This document shows positions 38,900-46,278 of a DNA stretch of 64,000 bases, piece by piece. The notes below the pieces were generated by a model. That model worked only from the letters and a program-made list of their open reading frames with translations. It ran no database searches and was not told where the DNA came from. Source of the stretch: Mycobacterium sp. GA-1199 (GTDB taxonomy: Bacteria; Actinomycetota; Actinomycetes; Mycobacteriales; Mycobacteriaceae); the NCBI RefSeq assembly GCF_001500045.1, contig NZ_LQIX01000015.1, forward strand, positions 26,044 to 90,043, written 5' to 3'. A program made the position numbers and the translations under genes. The first letter of the stretch is position 1, and every line of letters begins with the position of its first letter.

Positions 38900-39892
38900 G
38901 TGACGGTCCTGGCCCACGACGTCGACGACAGCAGCGCCGAGGATGCCTTCCTGGCCGATGCCCAGCGGTATCGCCGTGAACTGCTCGCGCACTGCTACCG
39001 GATGACCGGTTCCCTGCACGACGCCGAGGATCTGGTGCAGGAAACCTATCTGCGCGCGTGGAAGTCGTACAAAGGCTTCGAAGGTAAATCGTCGGTGCGC
39101 ACGTGGTTGTACCGGATCGCCACCAACACCTGCCTGACGGCGCTGGAGAGCAGGCAGCGCAGGCCGCTGCCGACCGGTCTCGGAGCCCCGAGTTCGGATC
39201 CGCTCGACGACATCGTCGCGCGAGAGGAGGTGCCGTGGCTCGAGCCGCTGCCGGACCAAGCCGACGACCCGGCTGACCCCTCGGTCATCGTGGGCTCTCG
39301 CGAATCGGTGCGGCTGGCGTTCGTCGCGGCACTTCAGCACCTTTCACCGCGCCAGCGCGCCGTCCTGGTGATGCGCGATGTGCTGCAGTGGAAGGCGTCC
39401 GAGGTCGCCGACGCGGTCGGCACGTCGACGGCGGCGGTGAACAGCCTGCTGCAACGGGCGCGCGCGCAGCTCGACGCCGTCGGCCCGAGCCAGGACGACG
39501 AGCTGCGGCCGCCGGAGTCGCCGGAAGCCCAAGACCTGCTGACGCGCTATATCGCCGCGTTCGAGAGCTACGACATCGACAAGCTGGTCGAGTTGTTCAC
39601 CGCGGATGCCGTATGGGAGATGCCGCCGTTCGACGGCTGGTACCAGGGCCCGGAGAACATCGTGGCTCTGTCGAAGACGCACTGCCCGGCCGAGGGTCCC
39701 GGCGATATGCGATTCATCCCGACCACGGCCAACGGCCAGCCCGCGGCGGCGTTGTATCTGCTCAATCGGGAGACCGGGGTACACGAGGCCTTCCAACTGC
39801 ACGTGCTCGACGTGACGGCCGGCGGCATCGCCCATGTCGTGGCGTTCCACGCCACGACCTTCGCCCCCTTCGGGCTGGCCGATACGGCCTGA
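38900..39892 (+). CDS. sigG: ECF sigma factor SigG (SigX5/TIGR02960 type, with SnoaL-like C-terminus)
   Basis: The 330-residue protein has sigma region 2 (LAHCYRMTGSLHDAEDLVQE, RAWKSYKGFEGKSSVRTWLY), region 4 (LSPRQRAVLVMRDVLQWKASEVA) and a C-terminal SnoaL-like domain from about residue 205 (YIAAFESYDIDKLVELF), the layout of SigG. The GTG at 38900 is supported by the position of the RecA-NDp-type promoter; the frame continues upstream. It is divergent from the monoacylglycerol lipase gene. No anti-sigma factor is adjacent. Confidence 0.92.
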   Translation: MTVLAHDVDDSSAEDAFLADAQRYRRELLAHCYRMTGSLHDAEDLVQETYLRAWKSYKGFEGKSSVRTWLYRIATNTCLTALESRQRRPLPTGLGAPSSDPLDDIVAREEVPWLEPLPDQADDPADPSVIVGSRESVRLAFVAALQHLSPRQRAVLVMRDVLQWKASEVADAVGTSTAAVNSLLQRARAQLDAVGPSQDDELRPPESPEAQDLLTRYIAAFESYDIDKLVELFTADAVWEMPPFDGWYQGPENIVALSKTHCPAEGPGDMRFIPTTANGQPAAALYLLNRETGVHEAFQLHVLDVTAGGIAHVVAFHATTFAPFGLADTA

Positions 39893-39893
39893 C

Positions 39894-40814
39894 CTACGGC
39901 TTGCGGCCCAGCGTGTATTCGTCGATGCTCAGCCCCGCCTTGGTCGCTTCGGCGCGCTCATGGGCGATGTCGTGCCGGTAGCCGAGCACGACGCTGGTGA
40001 TCAACGCGATCGAGATGACGCCCTCGGCGATGAAGAACGCCGCGAAGTCGATGAGCGAGCCGATCGGCGGGCCGCCGGGCACGGCGTTGCGAAGAGGGAT
40101 CAGCGCGAACAGGATCGCCGCCATCATCGAACAGGCCGGCAGCACAAGACCTCTGCGCCACCGCAGCGCGTAGTAGGACGCCGTGACGGCCGCCGCGGCC
40201 AACCCGAGCATCAGGAGCATCACGAACACGGCGAACACCAGCGTCGGGGTGCTGCGATGCAGGAAGAGATCTGCGTCGACGCTGTCGCCTTGGACGTCCG
40301 GATCCGGCGCCAGCGCGACCCGGAAGAACGAGTCGTTGTTGAACACGGTGAGCGTCGCGGGGAGCACGGTGCCGTCGTCGGCCGCGATGCTGAGGGCCAT
40401 GAACGCGCTGTAGCGGTCGAAGGGGTAGTCGGTCGGGATACCGACCATCCCGAACTTCTGCTCGATGACGGGAACGGCCTCTCCGCTCGGCAGGTCGACC
40501 GAGAGGTTGGTGAAGGAGTTGCTCAGCAGCTTGGTGTCCAGGTTCAGACGGCCATCTGAACCGGCGTACTTTCCGTTGGCCGCGATGTCGGTGACGGTGG
40601 CCGCCACGGTCGTCGTTTCCGTGTCGACCCGGTTCACCCACACGGTCAGATCGATCCGGTCGGGCTTGTCGAAGTCGCCGAGCTGCAGACCGTCCTCGGC
40701 CCAGTGCCTGCTGGACGCATAAAGGGCAAGGCTGACCGCCATCAGCAGCACCACCGCCAGGGCGAAAACGGCAAACGCACGCACAGCGCGCCATCGCGGC
40801 GAAGGTGTGCTCAT
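39894..40814 (-). CDS. DUF4436 membrane protein
   Basis: The 306-residue protein has one N-terminal transmembrane helix (about 13-32), an extracytoplasmic beta-rich region of about 160 residues, and three to four C-terminal helices (about 195-290) ending in a short cytosolic tail. This is the DUF4436 layout. Function is unknown. It ends one base from the sigG stop, tail to tail. Confidence 0.8.
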   Translation of the reverse strand: MSTPSPRWRAVRAFAVFALAVVLLMAVSLALYASSRHWAEDGLQLGDFDKPDRIDLTVWVNRVDTETTTVAATVTDIAANGKYAGSDGRLNLDTKLLSNSFTNLSVDLPSGEAVPVIEQKFGMVGIPTDYPFDRYSAFMALSIAADDGTVLPATLTVFNNDSFFRVALAPDPDVQGDSVDADLFLHRSTPTLVFAVFVMLLMLGLAAAAVTASYYALRWRRGLVLPACSMMAAILFALIPLRNAVPGGPPIGSLIDFAAFFIAEGVISIALITSVVLGYRHDIAHERAEATKAGLSIDEYTLGRKP

Positions 40815-40929
40815 CGCCGGGCAGCGTATTACGAAGGGGACGCTCGAACTGCGCTCGACTCACGCGATGCTCGACGACAGCTGTGCCGGTGACGGACCGA
40901 AGCCCCCATCTGCGCACTTCACAGCGGAG

Positions 40930-40960
40930 TTGACACCTGTTCTGCAACGTGTTCTATAGT
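40930..40960 (+). promoter_or_regulatory. Alcohol dehydrogenase promoter with embedded KstR-type site
   Basis: A -35 (TTGACA, 40930-40935) and a -10 (TATAGT, 40955-40960) are separated by 19 bases. Between them TGCAACGTGTTCTA (40943-40956) fits TnnAACnnGTTnnA exactly and overlaps the -10. The ATG at 40968 is 7 bases after the -10, so the transcript is probably leaderless. On the other strand the site reads TAGAACACGTTGCA, sharing TAGAACACGTT with the site at 21103. Confidence 0.65.
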
Positions 40961-40967
40961 CGCGGCC

Positions 40968-42092
40968 ATGAAGACCAAGGGCGCGCTGCTGTGGGAGCTC
41001 AACTCGCCGTTCCGCATCGACGAGATCGAGATCGGTGATCCCGTCGCCGACGAGATTCAGATCCGCGTGCACGCCGCGGGCATGTGTCACTCGGACTATC
41101 ACCTGACCACCGGCGCCACTCCGATCGGCCTGCCCGCGCTCGGCGGGCACGAGGGCGCCGGCGTCATCACCAAGGTCGGTAAGAACGTCACCGGACTCGA
41201 GGAGGGCGACCACGTCATCCTGGCGTTCATCCCCGCATGCGGCGAATGCGCACCATGCCTCAAGGGGTACCGCTCGCTGTGCGATCGGGGCGCGGTACTG
41301 CTCGGGGGCAAGGCCATCGCCGACGGCACGTCCCGCGTTCATGCCGGCAGCACCGAGGTCTCGCCGATGAACCTGCTCGGCACGTTCGCGCCGTACATGA
41401 CCGTGCACAAGGATTCCGTCGTCAAGATCGACAAGGACATTCCGTTCGAGTCGGCGGCCCTGCTGGGTTGCGCGGTGCCGACGGGCTTCGGGTCGGCCAC
41501 CAACGTCGCCGAGGTGAATCCCGGCGAGACCGTCGTGATCGTCGGCGTCGGCGGCATCGGCATGAGCGCACTGCAGGGGGCGGTGATCTCCGGTGCCCGC
41601 AACGTCGTCGCGATCGACCCGAACGAGTGGAAGCGCGAACAGGCGATCAAGTTCGGCGCCACGCACGTCTACCCGTCGATGGCCGAGGCGATCGCGCCCG
41701 TCATCGACCTCACCCACGGCGTCATGGCCGACAAGACGATCATCGCCGTCGGTGAGATGAAAGGCGAGTACATCGAAGAGGCCCTGACGCTGACCACCAA
41801 GACCGGCACCTGCGTCGTGACGGGCATGGGCTCGATGATGGACGTCGACGTCAAACTCAACCTGTTCCTGTTCACGATGTTGCAGAAAACGTTGAAGGGC
41901 AACATCTTCGGCGGCGGTAGCTCGCACATCGAGACCCCGAAGCTGGTCGGCCTGTACAAGTCGGGCCTGCTGAACATCGACGACATGGTCACCAGGACCT
42001 ACCGTCTCGAGGACATCAACTCCGGTTATGCGGACATGCTCGACGGCAAGAACATCCGCGGCGTCGTCACCTACGACGAAGCGGACTGGTAG
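40968..42092 (+). CDS. Zinc-type alcohol dehydrogenase (AdhE1/Rv0162c-like)
   Basis: The 374-residue medium-chain dehydrogenase has C40 and H61 (GGHEGAG) as catalytic zinc ligands and C91, C94, C97, C105 as the structural zinc set. VVIVGVGGIGMSALQGAV is the dinucleotide-binding motif. It resembles the mycobacterial AdhE1/NDMA-type group. The substrate is not determined. The KstR-type promoter suggests a role in lipid or sterol side-chain alcohol oxidation, an inference. Its 3' end overlaps the convergent MarR gene by 26 bases. Confidence 0.9.
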   Translation: MKTKGALLWELNSPFRIDEIEIGDPVADEIQIRVHAAGMCHSDYHLTTGATPIGLPALGGHEGAGVITKVGKNVTGLEEGDHVILAFIPACGECAPCLKGYRSLCDRGAVLLGGKAIADGTSRVHAGSTEVSPMNLLGTFAPYMTVHKDSVVKIDKDIPFESAALLGCAVPTGFGSATNVAEVNPGETVVIVGVGGIGMSALQGAVISGARNVVAIDPNEWKREQAIKFGATHVYPSMAEAIAPVIDLTHGVMADKTIIAVGEMKGEYIEEALTLTTKTGTCVVTGMGSMMDVDVKLNLFLFTMLQKTLKGNIFGGGSSHIETPKLVGLYKSGLLNIDDMVTRTYRLEDINSGYADMLDGKNIRGVVTYDEADW

Positions 42093-42531
42093 CCAGCCGG
42101 TCCAGCACCGCCGCCAGCACCTCGTCGAACGCCCGCAACTGTTGTGGTGTCAACCCCTCGAACACCGTGCTGCGTACGAGTTCTGCGTGTCCCGGCGCCG
42201 CCCGCTTGAGCGCGACGAGCCCACCGTCGGTGATCGAGACGCTGGCGCTGCGCCGGTCGTCGTCGCTGCCGTGGCGCTCGAGCAGCGCGCGCCCACGCAT
42301 CCGTCGCAGCTGGTGTGAGAGCCTGCTCTGCTCCCACCCGAGCGCCTCGGCCAGGTCGTTGATGCGCTGCGGTCCGCGCTCGTTGAGCGCGACGAGGACC
42401 TCGTAATCCGCGAGCGACAGCTCACAGTCGCGTTGCAGTTGCCGGTGCATGGCGGTCTGCAATCGGCTCGTGACCGTCAGGTACCTACGCCAGACCTCTT
42501 GTTCGCGCCTCATCAGCCACACGGAATACAT
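42067..42531 (-). CDS. MarR-family regulator
   Basis: The 154-residue protein has a winged helix: LSLADYEVLVALNERGPQRI, LAEALGWEQSRLSHQLRRM, then the wing RHGSDDDRRSASVSITDGG. It is divergent from the pirin gene, and the gap holds an imperfect inverted repeat. Its last 9 codons overlap the 3' end of the alcohol dehydrogenase gene on the opposite strand. Likely control of itself and pirin; the ligand is unknown. Confidence 0.87.
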   Translation of the reverse strand: MYSVWLMRREQEVWRRYLTVTSRLQTAMHRQLQRDCELSLADYEVLVALNERGPQRINDLAEALGWEQSRLSHQLRRMRGRALLERHGSDDDRRSASVSITDGGLVALKRAAPGHAELVRSTVFEGLTPQQLRAFDEVLAAVLDRLATSPLRRR

Positions 42532-42551
42532 GACACATCATCTATGTTGTC
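42532..42551. promoter_or_regulatory. Candidate MarR operator
   Basis: GACACAT-CATCT-ATGTTGTC is a near-symmetric repeat with one inserted base, starting right at the marR ATG. The core ACAT-N5-ATGT is perfect. It lies between marR and pirin, where a MarR autoregulatory site is expected. Confidence 0.4.
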
Positions 42552-42598
42552 GCGTCCAGCAGCCCCACCTAGGCTGGGCGCCGAGCGAGAGGTAAGCC

Positions 42599-43360
42599 AT
42601 GACCGCCCCCACCGTCGACATCCGCCGCGCGCACGACCGCGCGAGGACCACGATCTCCTGGCTGGACTCCAAGCATTCGTTCTCCTTCGGCAGCCACTAC
42701 GAGCCGGAGAACACCCATCACGGCTTGCTGCTCGTCAACAACGACGACATCGTGAAACCGGGCGCCGGATTTGACACCCATCCGCACCGGGACATGGAGA
42801 TCGTGACCTGGGTGTTGCGCGGGTCGCTGGTGCACCAGGACTCCACCGGACACTCCGGCCTGATCTATCCCGGCCTGGCACAACGGATGTCGGCCGGCCG
42901 CGGCATCCTGCACTCGGAGAAGAACGACTCGTGGACCCTTACGGGCGCCGAAACCCATAGTGAGCCGGTGCATTTCGTCCAGATGTGGGTCGTTCCCGAC
43001 GAATCGGGGATCGACCCCGGCTACCAGCAACTCGAAATCGATGACGAACTGCTGCGCGGCGGCCTGATCACCATCGCCAGCGGTATGCCCGAACACCGCG
43101 ACCAGACCGCGATCTTCATCCGCAACTCCTATGCCGCCCTGCACGGAGCGCGCATGCGGGCCGGCGACAGCGTCCAACTGCCGCACGCCCCATATCTGCA
43201 CCTGTTCGTGCCCCGCGGCGAGGTCACACTCGAGGGCGCGGGCGCCCTGGGTGAGGGCGACGCCGTTCGCTTCACAGGTACCGGTGGCCAGCGCGTCACC
43301 GCCACCACGTCCGCCGAGATCCTGGTCTGGGAGATGCATGCGAGTCTGGCTGCGGCGTAA
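42599..43360 (+). CDS. Pirin-like protein (Rv0181c-like)
   Basis: The 253-residue bicupin has the four pirin metal ligands: H61 and H63 in DTHPHRDME, H105 and E107 in ILHSEKN. Pirins are iron-binding cupins, some with quercetinase activity and some acting as redox sensors. AGAGGTAA precedes the ATG. Its 3' end overlaps the start of the next gene by 23 bases, so they are cotranscribed. Confidence 0.9.
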   Translation: MTAPTVDIRRAHDRARTTISWLDSKHSFSFGSHYEPENTHHGLLLVNNDDIVKPGAGFDTHPHRDMEIVTWVLRGSLVHQDSTGHSGLIYPGLAQRMSAGRGILHSEKNDSWTLTGAETHSEPVHFVQMWVVPDESGIDPGYQQLEIDDELLRGGLITIASGMPEHRDQTAIFIRNSYAALHGARMRAGDSVQLPHAPYLHLFVPRGEVTLEGAGALGEGDAVRFTGTGGQRVTATTSAEILVWEMHASLAAA

Positions 43361-44642
43361 CGCGGTTGCCTGCATAGCCGGCGTGATGGTGGCGACGGGC
43401 TGCGCGTCGGATCCCGGGAGCGCGCCGTCGCCGGACCCATCCCCGAGTGAACCCCCAGCCACCGCGGAGGCGACACAGGGCCTGGCTCCGGTGACCGTCG
43501 CCGTCGACCCGGCCCTGGCCCAGGCGCCGTTCGACGAGACACGCCAGGCGCTTGTCCCCGCCGGGTGGTCGATGTCGGTGTGGGCGCGCGTCCCGAAGGC
43601 GAGGCTGGCCGCGTGGGCGCCCGACGGTGCGCTGCTGGTGTCGCAGCCGAGCACGGGTGGGGTGGTGCGGCTGGACCCCACGGATGCGCGACCTCGCCAA
43701 TCGAGGGTGCTCGCGGGACTCGACCAGCCGCACGGGCTGGCATTTGCGGGTGACACGCTCTACGTCGCCGAAAGCGACCAGGTCGATGCCTACACCTACG
43801 CCGACGGCGCGGCGACCGATCCCCGCACGATCGCCCCGGACCTCCCCGACGCGAAGAGTCCGGACCTGCAGGGCGCGTACGCGCACGCGCTCAAGTCCGT
43901 CGCGATCGGCCCCGACGGCAGCGTTTACTTCTCGATCGGCTCGACCGGCAACATCACGGCCGCCGATCGCGACGCCGATCCACCTCGCGCCACGATCATG
44001 CGGGTCCCGCCGGGAGGCGGCCCCGCCGAGCCGTTCGCGACCGGTGTGCGCAACGGGACCGGCCTGGCGATCGCGCCGGACGGAGCGGTGTGGACCGCAG
44101 TCAACAACCGCGACAACGTGGCCGACCCGCAGACCGGGGAGGTCCGCCAGGAATACGTCAGCCTGCATCCGCCGGAATCGGTGGCGCGGTTGACGCCCGG
44201 CCGCGAACTGGGCTGGCCCTTCTGCAATCCCGACGGTGGGCCCGCGCGCCTGCCGTTGATCCGCGACGTGCAGACCAACGCCGACGGCAGCCGCCTCGAC
44301 TGTGCGGCCCTGCCGCCCATCGAGCAGAGCCTCGGCGCGCACGCCGCCCCGCTGGGGATGAGCTTCACCGACGGCGCGTTACCGGCCCCGTATTCCAGCG
44401 GCGCCCTGGTCGGGGTGCACGGGTCGTGGAACCGGGAGCCGCCGTACGCGCCCGAGGTCGCGTTCTTCGGCTGGCACAACGGAGAACTCGCCGACAAGCA
44501 GACGCTGGTCGGCGGGTTCCAGTCCGAAGACGGCTCGCGATGGGGGCGTCCGGTCGCCGCGGTGGTCGGGCCCGACGGCGCGGTGTACGTCACCGACGAC
44601 TACGCCGACGCGGTCTACCGGGTGGCCCCTCCGGGGCGTTAG
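43338..44642 (+). CDS. PQQ-dependent sugar (sorbosone/glucose) dehydrogenase-like lipoprotein
   Basis: The 434-residue protein has a signal with a lipobox-like VATGC (Cys22), a Ser/Pro-rich linker and a six-bladed beta-propeller of the GSDH type: GLDQPHGLAFAGDTLYVAE, SVAIGPDGSVYFSIGS, GTGLAIAPDGAVWTAVNN, LVGVHGSWNR and AVVGPDGAVYVTDDYADAVYRV. It should be exported and could oxidise sugars or aldoses with PQQ, which is the family's known cofactor. The start is the ATG inside the pirin 3' end. The stop overlaps the convergent GlsB gene. Confidence 0.85.
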   Translation: MRVWLRRNAVACIAGVMVATGCASDPGSAPSPDPSPSEPPATAEATQGLAPVTVAVDPALAQAPFDETRQALVPAGWSMSVWARVPKARLAAWAPDGALLVSQPSTGGVVRLDPTDARPRQSRVLAGLDQPHGLAFAGDTLYVAESDQVDAYTYADGAATDPRTIAPDLPDAKSPDLQGAYAHALKSVAIGPDGSVYFSIGSTGNITAADRDADPPRATIMRVPPGGGPAEPFATGVRNGTGLAIAPDGAVWTAVNNRDNVADPQTGEVRQEYVSLHPPESVARLTPGRELGWPFCNPDGGPARLPLIRDVQTNADGSRLDCAALPPIEQSLGAHAAPLGMSFTDGALPAPYSSGALVGVHGSWNREPPYAPEVAFFGWHNGELADKQTLVGGFQSEDGSRWGRPVAAVVGPDGAVYVTDDYADAVYRVAPPGR

Positions 44643-44920
44643 CGCGCTCTCGGCGCTCCCGTCCCGCGCCGTCCGGTTATCGCCACGTAGATCCCGATCA
44701 GGATGATCGCGACCACTAGGCCAATGACGAACGGGATCGGGGAGAACATCTTGTCCCCGGTTCCGAACATCGCATTGGAGATCCATGAGCCGAGCAGGGC
44801 TCCCACGGCACCGAGTAGGACGGTGATGAGAACACCGACGTTCTGCTTACCGGGCAGAATCAGGCGCGCCAATGCGCCGAGGATGGCGCCGACGACGAGT
44901 GCGACGATGATCGTCCACAT
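44639..44920 (-). CDS. GlsB/YeaQ/YmgE-family membrane protein
   Basis: The 93-residue protein has three transmembrane helices with small-residue packing (VALVVGAILGALARLILPG, then two more), as in the transglycosylase-associated/YeaQ family, linked to general stress. AAAGGAG lies before the ATG. A 12-base tandem direct repeat lies 73 bases upstream of its start and may be a regulator site. Confidence 0.85.
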   Translation of the reverse strand: MWTIIVALVVGAILGALARLILPGKQNVGVLITVLLGAVGALLGSWISNAMFGTGDKMFSPIPFVIGLVVAIILIGIYVAITGRRGTGAPRAR

Positions 44921-44992
44921 AGGTGACTCCTTTTGTTGCCGGCACTGACTGCGCCGTCATTAGCAGACAGTGCCCGTCCTGGTCTATTCCTA

Positions 44993-45016
44993 ACCTCTTG
45001 CTATACCTCTTGCTAT
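44993..45016. repeat. Perfect tandem direct repeat, 12 bases twice
   Basis: ACCTCTTGCTAT occurs twice head to tail (44993-45004, 45005-45016) in the 275-base region between the GlsB-like gene (minus) and the phosphodiester glycosidase gene (plus). Adjacent direct repeats of this length are typical of response-regulator sites. The flanking sequence shows no coding potential. Confidence 0.45.
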
Positions 45017-45131
45017 CGAGCACCTCCCAACCGAGACCACCTCGATTGCACCCCCGCGGGAATCGGGTCGGACCGGAAGCGGACTATCGCGACGCGCCAG
45101 CAACCTAATTGTGATGCAACTGCGACTTATG

Positions 45132-45159
45132 TTGACGGTGTTGTAGTTGTGAATATTGT
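45132..45159 (+). promoter_or_regulatory. Promoter of the phosphodiester glycosidase gene
   Basis: TTGACG (45132-45137) and TATTGT (45154-45159) are spaced by 16 bases in an unusually AT/T-rich stretch for this genome (about 45105-45175). They lie about 37 bases before the GTG at 45196. Confidence 0.45.
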
Positions 45160-45195
45160 TGTGTTTGTATCTTCGGCGGTGGGAAAGGGACGTGC

Positions 45196-46278
45196 GTGTC
45201 GAGCACAGCAGCAAACATCCGGCGTTTCGCGGCATCGGCCGCGACGCTGTTGATGTGCGCGGTGTTGTCGACGACCGGGGGTGCGCCCGCCGCGAACGCC
45301 GCCGGCGCACGCGAGATGCTCTCCAACGCCATCGCCAACACCCGCGGTTCCTATCTCGTCTACAACTTCGGCGGCGGCCATCCCGCCCCGATGCTCAACG
45401 CGAGCGGCGGCTGGTACGAGACCGCCAGCGGCGGGCGCCTGATGATCATCAAGTCCGCGTCCACACGGCTCGCGCCGCGTCTGCTGGTCGACTCCCACAG
45501 GGGTTATCAAGCGCGTTGTGAACGCGATCCGCGCGCCCGCACCGGGGAGGGGTTGGTGCAGGCGTCGGAGATCTTCACCCCGCTGCAGGCCTGGCAGGCG
45601 CTCGGGCAGCCGACGATCGCGATCAACGCCAACTTCTTCGACGTGCGCGGCCAGCAAGGCGGTTCGTGGAAATCGACCGGATGCAGTTCACCGTTGGGCG
45701 CCTACGTCGACAACACCCGCGGCCAGGGCAGGGCGAACGTCGCGGTGACCGGCACCGTCCCCTATGCGGGCAAACAGGGGTTGTCCGGCGGCAACGAACA
45801 CTGGAAAGCGTTGTCCACCATGATCCTTCCGGTGGGCGGAGCGCCGTACGTGGTGCCGCCTGCCGGCCCCGACGATTACGACGCGGCATCACCGGTGGTG
45901 CATCGGCTGGTGGACGAGGGCGTGCGATTCGTCGCAGTCGCCGGTATCGGCCTGCTCGCGCCCGGCGACACCGGCCAGCTCAACGACGGCGGGCCGAGCG
46001 CGGCGCGTACCGCTCTGGCATACGCCAAGGGCAAGGACGAGATGTACGTCTTCCAGGGCGGGAGTTACACCCCTGACCAGATCCAGGACCTGTTCCGCGG
46101 GTTGGGTAGTGACACCGCGATCCTGCTCGACGGCGGCGGTTCATCGTCGATCGTGCTGCGTCGCGACACCGGCGGCATGTGGACCGGCGCCGGCGTGCCC
46201 CGCGGATCGTGTGACACACGGCAGGTGCTGTGCGATTCGCGCGAACGCGGATTACCGAGCTGGCTTGCGTTCAACTAG
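45196..46278 (+). CDS. Secreted phosphodiester glycosidase family protein (NAGPA/DUF2233)
   Basis: The 360-residue protein has a signal peptide (about residues 1-35, ending AANAAGA) and a DUF2233/NAGPA domain with INANFFD and the terminal signature TAILLDGGGSSSIVL. The family cleaves phosphodiester-linked sugars (the human member uncovers mannose-6-phosphate). Here an envelope or extracellular glycan target is likely but not proven. Six or more cysteines in the mature part could form disulfides. Its stop overlaps the stop of the convergent 816-residue gene. Confidence 0.85.
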   Translation: MSSTAANIRRFAASAATLLMCAVLSTTGGAPAANAAGAREMLSNAIANTRGSYLVYNFGGGHPAPMLNASGGWYETASGGRLMIIKSASTRLAPRLLVDSHRGYQARCERDPRARTGEGLVQASEIFTPLQAWQALGQPTIAINANFFDVRGQQGGSWKSTGCSSPLGAYVDNTRGQGRANVAVTGTVPYAGKQGLSGGNEHWKALSTMILPVGGAPYVVPPAGPDDYDAASPVVHRLVDEGVRFVAVAGIGLLAPGDTGQLNDGGPSAARTALAYAKGKDEMYVFQGGSYTPDQIQDLFRGLGSDTAILLDGGGSSSIVLRRDTGGMWTGAGVPRGSCDTRQVLCDSRERGLPSWLAFN

